From Anaerolineae bacterium (GTDB lineage Bacteria > Chloroflexota > Anaerolineae > Aggregatilineales > Phototrophicaceae): a stretch of 64,000 nucleotides of DNA. The stretch covers positions 62,001 to 126,000 of the forward strand of contig JALHNB010000003.1 of the NCBI GenBank assembly GCA_022843745.1. Reading direction: 5' to 3'. The position numbers and the translations under genes were made by a program. The notes under the pieces are model-generated. The model saw only the letters and a program-made list of their open reading frames with translations, made no database searches and had not been told where the DNA came from. Positions 23,359 to 31,932 of this stretch are shown here, piece after piece. How positions within the stretch are numbered: position 1 is the first letter of the stretch; every line of letters starts with the position of its first letter.

Positions 23359-25641
23359 TTAGCTGCGGGGGCTGTGATCACCACTGTTACGACGGTCATC
23401 ACGGCGATCACCGCCGCCACCGCGACGATCACGATCACCGCCACCACGACGATCACCGCCACCGCTTGGCGCACGACGATCACGGCTGCGGGCTTCTTCG
23501 GCTGTCCAGCCTTCGAGGACGGCCTGACGGCTCAAACGAACTTTACCGTCGTTATCCACGTCTGTGACCATAATCATGATTTCATCGCCCATGCTGACGA
23601 CATCATGAACGCTGTTCACGCGGTAGTCGGCAAGCTGCGAGATATGAACCATGCCTTCTTTGCCGGGCAGGAACTCAACAAACACGCCATAGTTTTCCAG
23701 CCGCGTGACTTTGCCGGTGTAGACACGCCCAATTTCGGCATCTTCGGTCAAGCCACGAACTTCTTCCAGCGCTCGTTCGGCAGAAGGGCCATCGACAGCG
23801 GCGATAAACACCGTGCCATCGTCCTCAATGTCGATTTTCACACCCAGGCGATCCTGGATACTGCGGATAACCTTGCCACCCTGACCGATAACCGCACCGA
23901 TTTTCTCCGGATCGATCTTGATGACGGTCATGCGCGGCGCATAGGCACTTAAGTCTGCACGGGGTGCGGGGATCACGCTGAGGATCACATCCAGGATTTG
24001 CAGACGGGCAACACGCGCCTGTTCCAGCGCTTTCGCCATGATCTCGTCGGACACACCCGTGATTTTGATGTCCATTTGCAGCGCGGTGATGCCCTGCGAC
24101 GTACCAGCGACCTTGAAATCCATATCACCCAGGTGATCTTCCATCCCCTGGATGTCGGTGAGAACGGCGACGTTATCACCTTCTTTGATGAGTCCCATCG
24201 CGATACCTGCCACCGGACGCTTGATCGGCACACCTGCGTCCATCAACGCCAATGTGCTGCCGCAAACGCTTCCCATCGAGGTGCTGCCATTCGAACTCAG
24301 CACTTCGCTCACCAAACGAACGGTGTAGGGGAATACATCTTCCGGCGGGATCATACTGCGCAAGGCCGTTTCAGCCAGCGCACCATGACCAATCTCACGG
24401 CGACCTGTCCCACGAAGCTGTTTGACTTCGCCAGTGCTGAAGGGCGGGAAATTGTAATGGTGTAGATAGCGCTTGGTTTCTTCCGGGCTGAGGCCGTCCA
24501 GATTTTGCGAATCGCGCGGTGTACCCAGTGTCGCGATGGTCATGACCTGGGTCTGACCACGTTTGAATAGGCCAGTGCCATGTACGCGCGGGATCACGCC
24601 GACTTCGGCTGAGAGGGGGCGAATGGTGACGAAATCACGACCATCAGGCCGAACATGGTCAACCACAATACGTCGGCGCACTTCTTCTTTAATGACTTCC
24701 GAGAGCGCCTCGCGCACATCACCCAGCTTGATCGGCTCTGTACCGTCGGTGATTGCGGCGTTGCGGGCTTCATACTCTGCGGTCAGTTCTTCACGCAGCG
24801 CTTCTAAAGCTTCGTTGCGACCACCGCGTTCGGTTTGCTCAGTGATAATCTGGCGTACTTTATCGCGTGTTTTGCCAGCAACTTCTTCGCTCAGTTCGTC
24901 GCTGATCTTGGAGCTGACATATTCTGATTTTTCTTTGCCAATCTGTTCGCGCATCTGGTTTTGAAGCGCGAGGATCGGTTGGATCGACTCATGCGCCAGC
25001 TTGAGCGCCTTGAGCATCGTTGGCTCGTCCACTTCCACTGCGCCGCATTCGACCATGTTGATCGCATCGGCTGTACCAGCGACGCGCAGATCGAGGATGC
25101 TGTTTTCCATCTGTGGGATTGTCGGGTTAACGACGAAGTTGCCGTCAATCAGGCCGATACGCACCCCGGCGACAGGCCCGCCCCAGGGAACGTCCGAAAT
25201 CATCAGCGCGGCGCTGGCAGCGATAATGCCCAGCATGTCGATCTGATGTTCCTGGTCATGGCTGAACGCGGTCAGAATAATCTGCACGTCGTTAATCATG
25301 TCCTTCGGGAACAGTGGTCGCATCGAGCGATCCACAACACGCGATGTTAAAATCGCGCCTTCCGCAGGTCGTCCTTCGCGCCGGAAAAAGCTGCCCGGAA
25401 TGCGACCCGCAGCATACATTTTTTCTTCGTAGTCTACGGTCAGGGGGAAAAAGTCAATTCCTGCGCGAGGGTGTTTGCTCATCGTCGCAGTGGCGAAGAC
25501 GACTGTATCGCCGACCTGCACTGTGACCGCGCCACCAGCCTGTTCAGCCAGCTTCCCGGTTTCGATGATAATCTCTGTATCACCTAATTTACTCGTAAAT
25601 CGATGAACTGTCGTTCCTATTTCATTGGGTACCGATACCAT
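23359..25641 (-). CDS. pnp: Polyribonucleotide nucleotidyltransferase (PNPase)
   Basis: Phosphorolytic 3'-5' exoribonuclease that degrades mRNA in the cytosol. The 760-residue protein has two RNase PH domains around a helical linker (first with [13 protein letters not shown] and [15 protein letters not shown], second with [14 protein letters not shown] and [19 protein letters not shown]), a KH domain ([20 protein letters not shown], about 563-620) and an S1 domain ([20 protein letters not shown], about 635-705). The tail (about 715-760) is an unusual Arg/Gly/Asp-rich stretch of RRGGG repeats likely to bind RNA. It follows rpsO, the classical rpsO-pnp order, with hairpins in the spacer. Confidence 0.97.
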   Translation of the reverse strand: MVSVPNEIGTTVHRFTSKLGDTEIIIETGKLAEQAGGAVTVQVGDTVVFATATMSKHPRAGIDFFPLTVDYEEKMYAAGRIPGSFFRREGRPAEGAILTSRVVDRSMRPLFPKDMINDVQIILTAFSHDQEHQIDMLGIIAASAALMISDVPWGGPVAGVRIGLIDGNFVVNPTIPQMENSILDLRVAGTADAINMVECGAVEVDEPTMLKALKLAHESIQPILALQNQMREQIGKEKSEYVSSKISDELSEEVAGKTRDKVRQIITEQTERGGRNEALEALREELTAEYEARNAAITDGTEPIKLGDVREALSEVIKEEVRRRIVVDHVRPDGRDFVTIRPLSAEVGVIPRVHGTGLFKRGQTQVMTIATLGTPRDSQNLDGLSPEETKRYLHHYNFPPFSTGEVKQLRGTGRREIGHGALAETALRSMIPPEDVFPYTVRLVSEVLSSNGSTSMGSVCGSTLALMDAGVPIKRPVAGIAMGLIKEGDNVAVLTDIQGMEDHLGDMDFKVAGTSQGITALQMDIKITGVSDEIMAKALEQARVARLQILDVILSVIPAPRADLSAYAPRMTVIKIDPEKIGAVIGQGGKVIRSIQDRLGVKIDIEDDGTVFIAAVDGPSAERALEEVRGLTEDAEIGRVYTGKVTRLENYGVFVEFLPGKEGMVHISQLADYRVNSVHDVVSMGDEIMIMVTDVDNDGKVRLSRQAVLEGWTAEEARSRDRRAPSGGGDRRGGGDRDRRGGGGDRRDDRRNSGDHSPRS

Positions 25642-25692
25642 ACGTTATCTCCTGTCTTCCTTAATAATCAACAAAGCCTGGAAGCCAGGGAC

Positions 25693-25730
25693 TGTGATGT
25701 AATGCTAAACGCGCTGCGCTTGGCATCACA
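25693..25730 (-). promoter_or_regulatory. Stem-loop in the pnp leader
   Basis: TGTGATG (25693-25699) pairs with CATCACA (25724-25730), with a smaller internal GCGC pairing, about 50 bases before the pnp start. In other bacteria a stem upstream of pnp is the site of RNase III and PNPase autocontrol; the position is similar here, the function inferred. Confidence 0.45.
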
Positions 25731-25764
25731 TTCCAATTCCTGCCCGACCAGGCATAAATAAGAA

Positions 25765-25780
25765 TGGCTCTCGCGAGCCA
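25765..25780 (-). terminator. Hairpin after rpsO
   Basis: TGGCTC/GAGCCA stem with a four-base GCGA loop, 28 bases after the rpsO stop, followed on the minus strand by TTCTTATTT. Probably a partial terminator between rpsO and pnp. Confidence 0.55.
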
Positions 25781-25807
25781 CTCATAAAACACAAGATTTT
25801 CCGCTAC

Positions 25808-26077
25808 CTAGCGGCGCAATCCTAACCGCTGAAGAATTTCTCGGTAACTGTCCGGGTTCGTCTGGCTCAAATACTTCAGGTGACGGCGGCGGCTTCCGAC
25901 CAGCTTGAGCAGACCACGACGTGAATGTTGGTCGTGTTTGTGGGTTCTCAAGTGTTCAGTGAGTTGAATGATGCGCGTGGTCAATAAAGCAATCTGGACC
26001 TCTGGCGACCCGGTGTCTGTCTCATGCCGGGCGTAATCTTTAATGATGCTGTTTTTATCTGTCTTTTCGAAACTCAT
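25808..26077 (-). CDS. rpsO: 30S ribosomal protein S15
   Basis: Primary 16S rRNA-binding protein of the 30S platform. The 89-residue product is full length and matches S15 throughout: [35 protein letters not shown] and [16 protein letters not shown] precedes the ATG by a short distance. It is transcribed from a strong promoter 75 bases upstream, and the leader has two mutually exclusive pairings that may serve S15 autocontrol. pnp follows downstream. Confidence 0.97.
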   Translation of the reverse strand: MSFEKTDKNSIIKDYARHETDTGSPEVQIALLTTRIIQLTEHLRTHKHDQHSRRGLLKLVGSRRRHLKYLSQTNPDSYREILQRLGLRR

Positions 26078-26103
26078 GTGTATCCTACCGCCCTGTATAT
26101 GTC

Positions 26104-26129
26104 ACCAACCAGACCGGACAGTTGGTCTG
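26104..26129 (-). promoter_or_regulatory. Switch-like leader structure of rpsO
   Basis: Two overlapping helices compete: ACCAAC/GTTGGT (26104-26109 with 26121-26126) and CAGACC/GGTCTG (26110-26115 with 26124-26129). The site is in the rpsO 5' leader, where S15 is known to repress its own mRNA in several bacteria. Confidence 0.4.
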
Positions 26130-26151
26130 ATGGTCAAAAATCGTTAGTTTG

Positions 26152-26180
26152 ATTATAGCAGAAGCCATCCGACGTGCCAA
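26152..26180 (-). promoter_or_regulatory. Promoter for rpsO-pnp
   Basis: On the minus strand TTGGCA (26180-26175) and a perfect TATAAT (26157-26152) are exactly 17 bases apart. The element lies within a larger inverted repeat GAAGCCATC/GATGGCTTC (26161-26169, 26190-26198). Confidence 0.7.
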
Positions 26181-26230
26181 TCCTGTCTCGATGGCTTCAA
26201 ACGACAAAGCATATTTCATAATATACTTCG

Positions 26231-26268
26231 TTATATAAAAGCCATCAGATATTCTCAACGATGGCTTC
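26231..26268 (-). terminator. Terminator after the NYN gene
   Basis: AAGCCATC/GATGGCTT stem (26239-26246 with 26260-26267), followed on the minus strand by TTTTATATAA, about 40 bases after the NYN gene stop. A second copy of the same stem lies at 26161-26198 around the rpsO promoter, so this may be a duplicated hairpin. Confidence 0.6.
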
Positions 26269-26307
26269 GTGTTTCAAATCTCAAATAACCTCGGTGGCAG
26301 TGATGTT

Positions 26308-28473
26308 TTAGCGCGAAGTTCGGGGTTGTTCGGTGCGTTGAGCTTCGGCAACCAGGTTGACTGTGTGGTGGGTGCGAAAGAGGCTGTATTGTCCAGGGCG
26401 GCCTGGGATAAGGTTCAACACATTTTCAGCTTCCATGACCGAGAACCAGAATTCAAAATCCCAGCGCGTCGTCGCGTCCAAAATCCGCAAATTCTGCTCA
26501 GAGATGAGCTGATTGCGCTCATATAAGTTGAGCATCAGGCGGATAAACTGGTCACGCTGTGACAAAACCAGGCGGCAGACTTCGCTATTGAGATGCAGCG
26601 AAATGCCTTTCGTGAAAAAGTCGCTCTGTGGGTTAGGGTATTCACTCACCTCACCCGCATCATTTTCAACCAGATATTCCACCGCACGCTGGAAGGTCAT
26701 GCCACCGTCAAAGGCCAGCAATCGGCGGTGCAGGCTGCCCAGTGGACACCATGAAAAGCCGCGAAAACTGGTGAACTGCTCGACGCTGACGATAATGCGG
26801 CGCACCATATCGGCGGTGTCTGGCTCAAGCTGCTCGAGTTCATCAAGATTAACGCCTGCCCAGCTTTGCTCGGTCTGGTCGGCCTGCTTCATAGCGTCCA
26901 TACCGGTAATCTGGTAATTCGGGTTCAGCTTGATAACCGGAACAAGATCGTCGGCATTATGGCGATGCGGAACAAGTTCACGCTGAAGCACACGCTCCCG
27001 GACGAGGCAGTCGATCCAGTCCGAACGCCATTGGTCGCTGTAATTGCAACCAGGGCGATCCAGATCGCGATCCATCGCCAAGCCCTTGAGCAAAAAGCCG
27101 TAGTTGACATATTCCCAATTGCGGACTTCCAGTGTTTTCTGGACACGCAGGACAATACGATCCCGAATGAGGCGTGTTTTTTCGACAATCGGGTGTGGGG
27201 CGTTGAGGATCACATTACCGCTGCCGGATACCGCTTTAAGAAGGCCAAGCGACATCGCCTGCAAAACCAGATCTTCGCCACGCGCCTTCGAGACAACCGC
27301 ACTGACGAGGCGTAACTGCTCGACAATCTGCTGGCTGGCGATCACTTCGGTACCGAGTTCCTGCACGAGCCGATCAAATTGGATGACGACGCTCGTCCAT
27401 TGCGACGGCGTGAAACCAACCGCATCGGTTTCATCTTCGCGATCTGCGACAGCCGCTTTACTCAGCGACTGGTGGGTTTGCAGATTGGTGAAATCTTCGA
27501 TGTATTCAATGGAGATGCCGGGGTTATTTTCCAATTGGCGGCTGGTGCTGCCCCGTACACCCCAGACAACCACGTGCTTACCCCGCGCCCGCAGCGTATT
27601 CAAAACCTGATTGAAATCGCGATCACCGCTTGCCATGATGTAAACATCAGCAGCATCATCGTGACTGGCATCGGTAATGACATCTTTTGCGATACGCATG
27701 TCAGCACTGTTCTTGCCCGGAAGGTTAAAAACCGGGTCGATATTTGCCAGCATCAGACGGCTTGGCGCTTCATCGGCGACTTCCCGCCCAGACGAATCCA
27801 CCAGCGGCGGGAGGCTGCCACGCTGTCCCCACGGCGCATAGGCCGCCATCTTGACGACTTGCCCATGGGCTTTGGCCTGCATGACAAAACGCTCAATCAA
27901 ATGATCGAGGTTAACGGTGAAGCCCTGCTCGGTCAGGCTGATTGAGATATTTTCGAAATCAACGTAAACAGCGACATTTTTGGTCTGGATGCCAAGCAGC
28001 GTTTCCAGCGGTTGGAAGATGACTTCGGAGGCGAACTCTGTCCCCTCCAGAACATTTTCCGAACCCCAGACACGAATACGGGCGTTACGAGTCGTCTTGA
28101 CACGGCGTACCAGCGGGATAAGGTCGCGGCTGGTCGTCGCCAGGATCAACTCGTCTACCGGATCGGGGTCAAATGAAAAATAGTGAAGGATAAGCGCATC
28201 CGCCAGACTTGCGCGGTGGGGCATGTCAAACGTATCATAGCCAGCGGCTTTAAAAACACGCTGCGTATTCGGTGACAAGCCAAACGTCTTATCCTGATAA
28301 ATCTGCCAGTTGGCGACGGCTACGGCTTTGAGTTTATCGGCGCTCATCAGCCCGGCAGCCAACGCAGCTCCACCACGCAGCCCTACAGCCAATTCTTGTA
28401 AATCGACTGAGATACCACGCTTCAGAAATTGTTGGAGCAGATCATCCACATCAACGATTAAATAAGCGGCCAT
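26308..28473 (-). CDS. Large protein with two NYN (PIN-like) ribonuclease domains
   Basis: A 721-residue cytosolic protein. The centre (about 165-325) is a clear NYN domain: VYVDFENISISL, then SADMRIAKDV and IMASGDRDFNQVLNTLRARG, the acidic residues that bind metal in NYN/PIN nucleases. The N-terminus (about 1-145) repeats the same pattern in degenerate form: YLIVDVDDLLQQF, SLADALIL and LATTSRDLIPLVRRV. The C-terminal half is helical with winged-helix-like parts (for example KAVSGSGNVILNAPHP). The family probably cleaves or binds RNA; the target is unknown. It has its own promoter and a structured leader. It neighbours pnp and rpsO, a hint of an RNA-related role. Confidence 0.75.
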   Translation of the reverse strand: MAAYLIVDVDDLLQQFLKRGISVDLQELAVGLRGGAALAAGLMSADKLKAVAVANWQIYQDKTFGLSPNTQRVFKAAGYDTFDMPHRASLADALILHYFSFDPDPVDELILATTSRDLIPLVRRVKTTRNARIRVWGSENVLEGTEFASEVIFQPLETLLGIQTKNVAVYVDFENISISLTEQGFTVNLDHLIERFVMQAKAHGQVVKMAAYAPWGQRGSLPPLVDSSGREVADEAPSRLMLANIDPVFNLPGKNSADMRIAKDVITDASHDDAADVYIMASGDRDFNQVLNTLRARGKHVVVWGVRGSTSRQLENNPGISIEYIEDFTNLQTHQSLSKAAVADREDETDAVGFTPSQWTSVVIQFDRLVQELGTEVIASQQIVEQLRLVSAVVSKARGEDLVLQAMSLGLLKAVSGSGNVILNAPHPIVEKTRLIRDRIVLRVQKTLEVRNWEYVNYGFLLKGLAMDRDLDRPGCNYSDQWRSDWIDCLVRERVLQRELVPHRHNADDLVPVIKLNPNYQITGMDAMKQADQTEQSWAGVNLDELEQLEPDTADMVRRIIVSVEQFTSFRGFSWCPLGSLHRRLLAFDGGMTFQRAVEYLVENDAGEVSEYPNPQSDFFTKGISLHLNSEVCRLVLSQRDQFIRLMLNLYERNQLISEQNLRILDATTRWDFEFWFSVMEAENVLNLIPGRPGQYSLFRTHHTVNLVAEAQRTEQPRTSR

Positions 28474-28494
28474 TAATCTATCCTAAAAACACAT

Positions 28495-28552
28495 ACCACC
28501 TGTCCCACACGAGACGGTGGTAATAAAACTGCCTTCGATAGCGACAAGGCAG
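28495..28552 (-). promoter_or_regulatory. Two strong hairpins in the NYN gene leader
   Basis: ACCACC/GGTGGT (28495-28500 with 28516-28521) and CTGCCTT/AAGGCAG (28529-28535 with 28546-28552) stand in series just before the ribosome binding site AGGA of the NYN gene. They could be cleavage sites for an RNase, including the encoded one. Confidence 0.5.
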
Positions 28553-28646
28553 AACATAATATTTGTCTTGTAGCTTAAAAATAATCTCAAAAATGTTTAT
28601 CTTTATTTTCTGAACTTGCCAGACTGAACGGTTTTCGATTGAGTCA

Positions 28647-28675
28647 AGTGTAACAAACACCTGTACGCATATCAA
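28647..28675 (-). promoter_or_regulatory. Probable promoter for the NYN gene
   Basis: On the minus strand TTGATA (28675-28670) and TACACT (28652-28647) are 17 bases apart, giving a leader of about 165 bases. The rest of the gene-free stretch 28676-28980 is AT-rich and holds nothing else that can be named. Confidence 0.45.
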
Positions 28676-28982
28676 CCGTCTACTCTACACAAATTCAACG
28701 GGCTTCTATTATTATACTACAACCCATTCATCTTCGTTCCTTAATGCCCTTATCGGCAATATGAAAAATAAACACAAATTTTGTGCAATTTGACTAAAGG
28801 TACATTTTGGCTGTAATGAGGTGTGATGAGTGGTGACTATGTAAGCACATACAGTAGATACAGTACCATATAGGTATTAAAATTGTATCCGTTCAGTATA
28901 TAAATTGCGTTAAAATCTGCTTCTATTGCTGGTCGCTATGTTGCATTGACATTTGCTCATCCTCACCCCCGCCCGCTGCGCG

Positions 28983-29060
28983 TCTCCAAAGCATTGGAGA
29001 GGGGGAGTCAAGCCGATTTTAAGCCCCTCCCCATTCAATGGGGAGGGGTTTGGGGTGGGG
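28983..29060. repeat. CCCCTCCCC/GGGGAGGGG dispersed repeat after proS
   Basis: An imperfect palindromic element: a TCTCCA/TGGAGA hairpin (28984-29000), then CCCCTCCCCATT with AATGGGGAGGGG (29024-29048) and a G-rich TTTGGGGTGGGG flank. It lies just after the short ProRS gene on its strand and can act as a terminator. A related element is at 42297-42325. Confidence 0.65.
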
Positions 29061-29095
29061 ATGGGTCATAATAAGAACTAGCAATCAAGTTAGTG

Positions 29096-30532
29096 CTAGT
29101 AAGCCTTCGAGATGAGCGCGACTTCCTGGGCAGCAGCACCCGTCATCACGCAAACACCTTTTTCCTGCGGTTGGTCAAATGGGAAACAGCGAATGGTCGC
29201 GCCCGTTTCCTCTTTGACACGGCGCTCGTCGGCATCCGAGGCTGCCCACCACGCCCGCGCCCAACCACCCGCCTCGACGACCTGTCGCAATTCGTCATAG
29301 GATTTGACATCATGAATATTCGAGTCACGGAATTCCGTGGCCTGCCGCAGCATACTGGCGTGAATATCGTTTAACAGATCGCCCACAGCGGTAGCAATGC
29401 CGTCCTGAGACACAAACTGCTTGCCCGATTTATCCAGAACATCTCGTCGCGCCAGTGCAACCGTATTATTCTGCACATCTTTGGGGCCGATCTCAAGCCG
29501 GATGGGGACACCGCGCATCTCCCAATCGTTAAATTTGAACCCTGGCGACTGCCCTTCGCGAACATCAACGTGGACACGGATGCCCGCCAGTTCAGCCTTG
29601 ATACGGGCGACAGCTTCCATGACACCAGCTTTTTCCTCTTCTTTGCGGAAAATCGGCACAATCACAACCTGATATGGCGCGAGGCGTGGTGGCAACCGAA
29701 GACCTTTATCATCACCGTGCGCCATCACGATAGCGCCAATCATGCGTGTGCTGAGTCCCCACGAAGTTGTCCAGCAGAATTGACGCTCGTTACCCTCATC
29801 CAGATATTGAATGTTAAACGCTTTGGCGAAATTCTGACCGAGGTTGTGACTGGTGCCAGATTGCAGCGCCTTTTTATCGCCCATCATCGCCTCGATGGTG
29901 TAGGTACGCAGCGCCCCGGCGAAACGCTCGATATTGCTTTTGCGCCCGCGAATCACAGGGATCGCGGCTTCATTAATGGCGAAATCGGCATAAATATTCA
30001 ACATCTGAATGGTTTCGGCCTCCGCGTCAGCTTCGGTAGCGTGCGCGGTGTGGCCTTCCTGCCATAAAAATTCGGTGGTGCGTAAAAATGGCCGTGTGCG
30101 CAGTTCCCAACGGACGACGTTCGCCCACTGATTAATGAGCAGCGGCAGATCGCGATAGGACTGAATCCACTCACTGAATGCTTCGCCGATGATCGTCTCC
30201 GAGGTAGGCCGCACAACCAGCGCTTCTTCAAGCTGCTTGCCGCCTGCGTGAGTCACAACAGCCAATTCCGGGCTGAAGCCTTCGACGTGTTCGGCTTCGC
30301 GCTTCAGATAGCTTTCGGGAATAAACAGCGGAAAATAGGCGTTCTGATGCCCAGTTTCTTTAAAACGGCGATCCAGCCCTCCTCGAATCCCCTCCCACAG
30401 TTCATAGCCATACGGCTTGATGATGATACAACCACGTACTGGCGATGGTGCAGCCAAATCCGCTTTATAGACGATCTCGTTATACCATGCGGAAAAATCT
30501 TCACTCTGGGGGGTGACAGCCTGGGAAGCCAT
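29096..30532 (-). CDS. proS: Prolyl-tRNA synthetase, archaeal/eukaryote type (no editing insertion)
   Basis: Class II aminoacyl-tRNA synthetase charging tRNA-Pro. About 478 residues, with motif 2 region RPTSETIIGEAFSEWI and RWELRTRPFLRTTEFLWQEGHTAH, motif 3 region GLSTRMIGAIVMAHGDD, an anticodon-binding domain (YQVVIVPIFRK) and the C-terminal domain with a Cys-containing end typical of the short type 3 class. It lacks the INS editing domain present in the second enzyme at 31933-33696. A GTG at 30562 is in frame; the ATG at 30532 is preferred because MASQAVTPQSEDFSAWYNE matches the family start. Having both classes in one genome is uncommon. Confidence 0.93.
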   Translation of the reverse strand: MASQAVTPQSEDFSAWYNEIVYKADLAAPSPVRGCIIIKPYGYELWEGIRGGLDRRFKETGHQNAYFPLFIPESYLKREAEHVEGFSPELAVVTHAGGKQLEEALVVRPTSETIIGEAFSEWIQSYRDLPLLINQWANVVRWELRTRPFLRTTEFLWQEGHTAHATEADAEAETIQMLNIYADFAINEAAIPVIRGRKSNIERFAGALRTYTIEAMMGDKKALQSGTSHNLGQNFAKAFNIQYLDEGNERQFCWTTSWGLSTRMIGAIVMAHGDDKGLRLPPRLAPYQVVIVPIFRKEEEKAGVMEAVARIKAELAGIRVHVDVREGQSPGFKFNDWEMRGVPIRLEIGPKDVQNNTVALARRDVLDKSGKQFVSQDGIATAVGDLLNDIHASMLRQATEFRDSNIHDVKSYDELRQVVEAGGWARAWWAASDADERRVKEETGATIRCFPFDQPQEKGVCVMTGAAAQEVALISKAY

Positions 30533-30648
30533 ATAAACGTCATTTCCTTGAAATAATTGCACGATGAAAAAAGCAATTATACCGGAGAAATGGGATTAAG
30601 TGGACAGGAAATTATCTAGTTTTTACACCTATAACCCCTATACCCCGC

Positions 30649-30678
30649 TTGACAGGTTAGAATATTTCATGTTATATT
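30649..30678 (+). promoter_or_regulatory. Strong promoter for the 79-residue gene
   Basis: A perfect TTGACA (30649-30654) and TATATT (30673-30678) are 18 bases apart (17 to the alternative TTATAT). The predicted transcript starts about 40 bases before the small gene. Confidence 0.75.
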
Positions 30679-30725
30679 GTAACCAGCATGTTGTAGTTAG
30701 ATGGTTATAAATAAGTGAGGTTACG

Positions 30726-30965
30726 ATGTTCAATTGGCTGAATTACCTAAGCACAGAACACCGCGAAACGTTTAATCGTGAAACTGAAGAAGCAATCATT
30801 GTTCGTGAGGCATACGCGAAGGGCGAGAATAGATTGCCCTTGCATCAAGTAGCGCTGCTGGCACTCGGTCAGCGTTTAAGCACCTGGGGTGATTCGTTGC
30901 AAAATCGCTATAACGATGCTCAGGCGTTGGAATTCGAACGCGAAACAGCCAACGATCCCTGCTAA
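30726..30965 (+). CDS. Small protein of unknown function (79 residues)
   Basis: A 79-residue soluble helical protein beginning MFNWLNYLSTEHRETFN and containing LHQVALLALGQRLSTWGDSL. TGAGG lies five bases before the ATG, and a near-consensus promoter lies upstream, so this is a real, probably well-expressed gene. It points the opposite way to both neighbours and sits between the short ProRS and a hydrolase. No family, motif, metal site or membrane segment is recognised. The stop is at 30963-30965, 40 bases before the convergent hydrolase end. Confidence 0.7.
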   Translation: MFNWLNYLSTEHRETFNRETEEAIIVREAYAKGENRLPLHQVALLALGQRLSTWGDSLQNRYNDAQALEFERETANDPC

Positions 30966-31004
30966 GTAAATGCCCCACGAATGATCCCGACAATTTAGAT
31001 GGAG

Positions 31005-31793
31005 TTATTTCGTAAGCTGTTCTTTCAGCCAGCTTACGCGGTCATGCCGGGCGCGATCATCGAGATCATGCCCGGCGATATAAGTCTCGATTTTCTTCGG
31101 TTCGCTGGCAGCCTCAAAAAACAGCTTTGCTCGATCCTCTGGCACGTAAAAATCATCCTTCGCGAATTGGAAAAACACCGACGCAGCCTGACCGACATAT
31201 TTTACCGGTTCGAACTGCGCCATATCCGCTTTATAGGCTTCGAGTTCAGCGCCTTCTAATTTCGCGCTGTACAGATACCAGTCATTAAATGAGGGCGCGC
31301 TCGCCATCAAAACGTAAGTTTTGATGCGCGTATCGAATCCCGCCATCAGCGCACCATACATCCCGCCAAAATCGTGACCGACATAACCCAATCGCGCTGT
31401 ATCGATATCGGGGCGTGAAGCTAAAACGTCCACCGCGCGGCGCAGGTCAATCACCTGTTTCACAGATTGCTCGTGATCGTCGTGTATATTGCGCTGTCGA
31501 TACCAGCTTGTCTCCGACCACATGGTACTGACCAGCAGCGAGGCAAAGCCATCATGTGCCATCGCCACAGCCTCGCTCAAAAATTCATTGCGATTCGAAA
31601 GAAGCGAGTGCGGCTCATACCAATGCACGTAGAGAATCGCTGGAAATGGGCCGCTGCCGGACGGCGCGACCCAATACGCTTCGATTGTATTTCCGGTGAG
31701 ACTGGAAAACCGTATATCCTGAATCGAGACATTTGAAACCGTTTCGATGTTGATAGGCAGTGTGGAATCGTAATCGAACATGGATATTGGCAT
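31005..31793 (-). CDS. Alpha/beta hydrolase (dienelactone hydrolase-like)
   Basis: A 262-residue soluble alpha/beta hydrolase. The nucleophile elbow appears as GYVGHDFGG with Asp (or a Ser-replaced centre) at the expected place, an oxyanion-region ILYVHWYEP precedes it, and the acid/histidine pair is likely in FAKDDFYVP and the AGHDLD stretch near the end. The frame is open to 31970, but the ATG at 31793 is chosen: AAGGA lies eight bases upstream and the region before it is a repeat-like, non-coding sequence. The substrate is unknown. The use of Asp in the nucleophile position would suit a dehalogenase or epoxide-hydrolase chemistry, but this is uncertain. Confidence 0.7.
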   Translation of the reverse strand: MPISMFDYDSTLPINIETVSNVSIQDIRFSSLTGNTIEAYWVAPSGSGPFPAILYVHWYEPHSLLSNRNEFLSEAVAMAHDGFASLLVSTMWSETSWYRQRNIHDDHEQSVKQVIDLRRAVDVLASRPDIDTARLGYVGHDFGGMYGALMAGFDTRIKTYVLMASAPSFNDWYLYSAKLEGAELEAYKADMAQFEPVKYVGQAASVFFQFAKDDFYVPEDRAKLFFEAASEPKKIETYIAGHDLDDRARHDRVSWLKEQLTK

Positions 31794-31851
31794 AGGAATA
31801 TTCCTTGAATAGCGCTTAGCGATTAGCCTTTTAGTGCCGAGTATAAGTCCT

Positions 31852-31908
31852 GAGTGCTGAGTTTTAGAATTTATAGACTTAGAACTCAGCGCTTTTAACT
31901 CAGCACTC
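31852..31908. repeat. Inverted repeat GAGTGCTGAGTT/AACTCAGCACTC
   Basis: Perfect 12-base arms at 31852-31863 and 31897-31908, with another partial copy (ACTCAGCGC, 31884-31892) in the loop. It lies between the end of the long ProRS gene and the hydrolase start, where it may terminate proS transcription. Confidence 0.6.
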
Positions 31909-31932
31909 GCCTTTTGCTGACTGGCTGACCCG

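Noticed and set aside
23374-23952. 192-residue reading frame opposite pnp
   Set aside because: It is the antisense of the Arg/Gly-rich pnp tail and S1/KH region; composition bias alone keeps it open.
28478-28675. 65-residue minus-strand frame upstream of the NYN gene
   Set aside because: It covers the leader hairpins and promoter, has no ribosome binding site and an unlikely composition.
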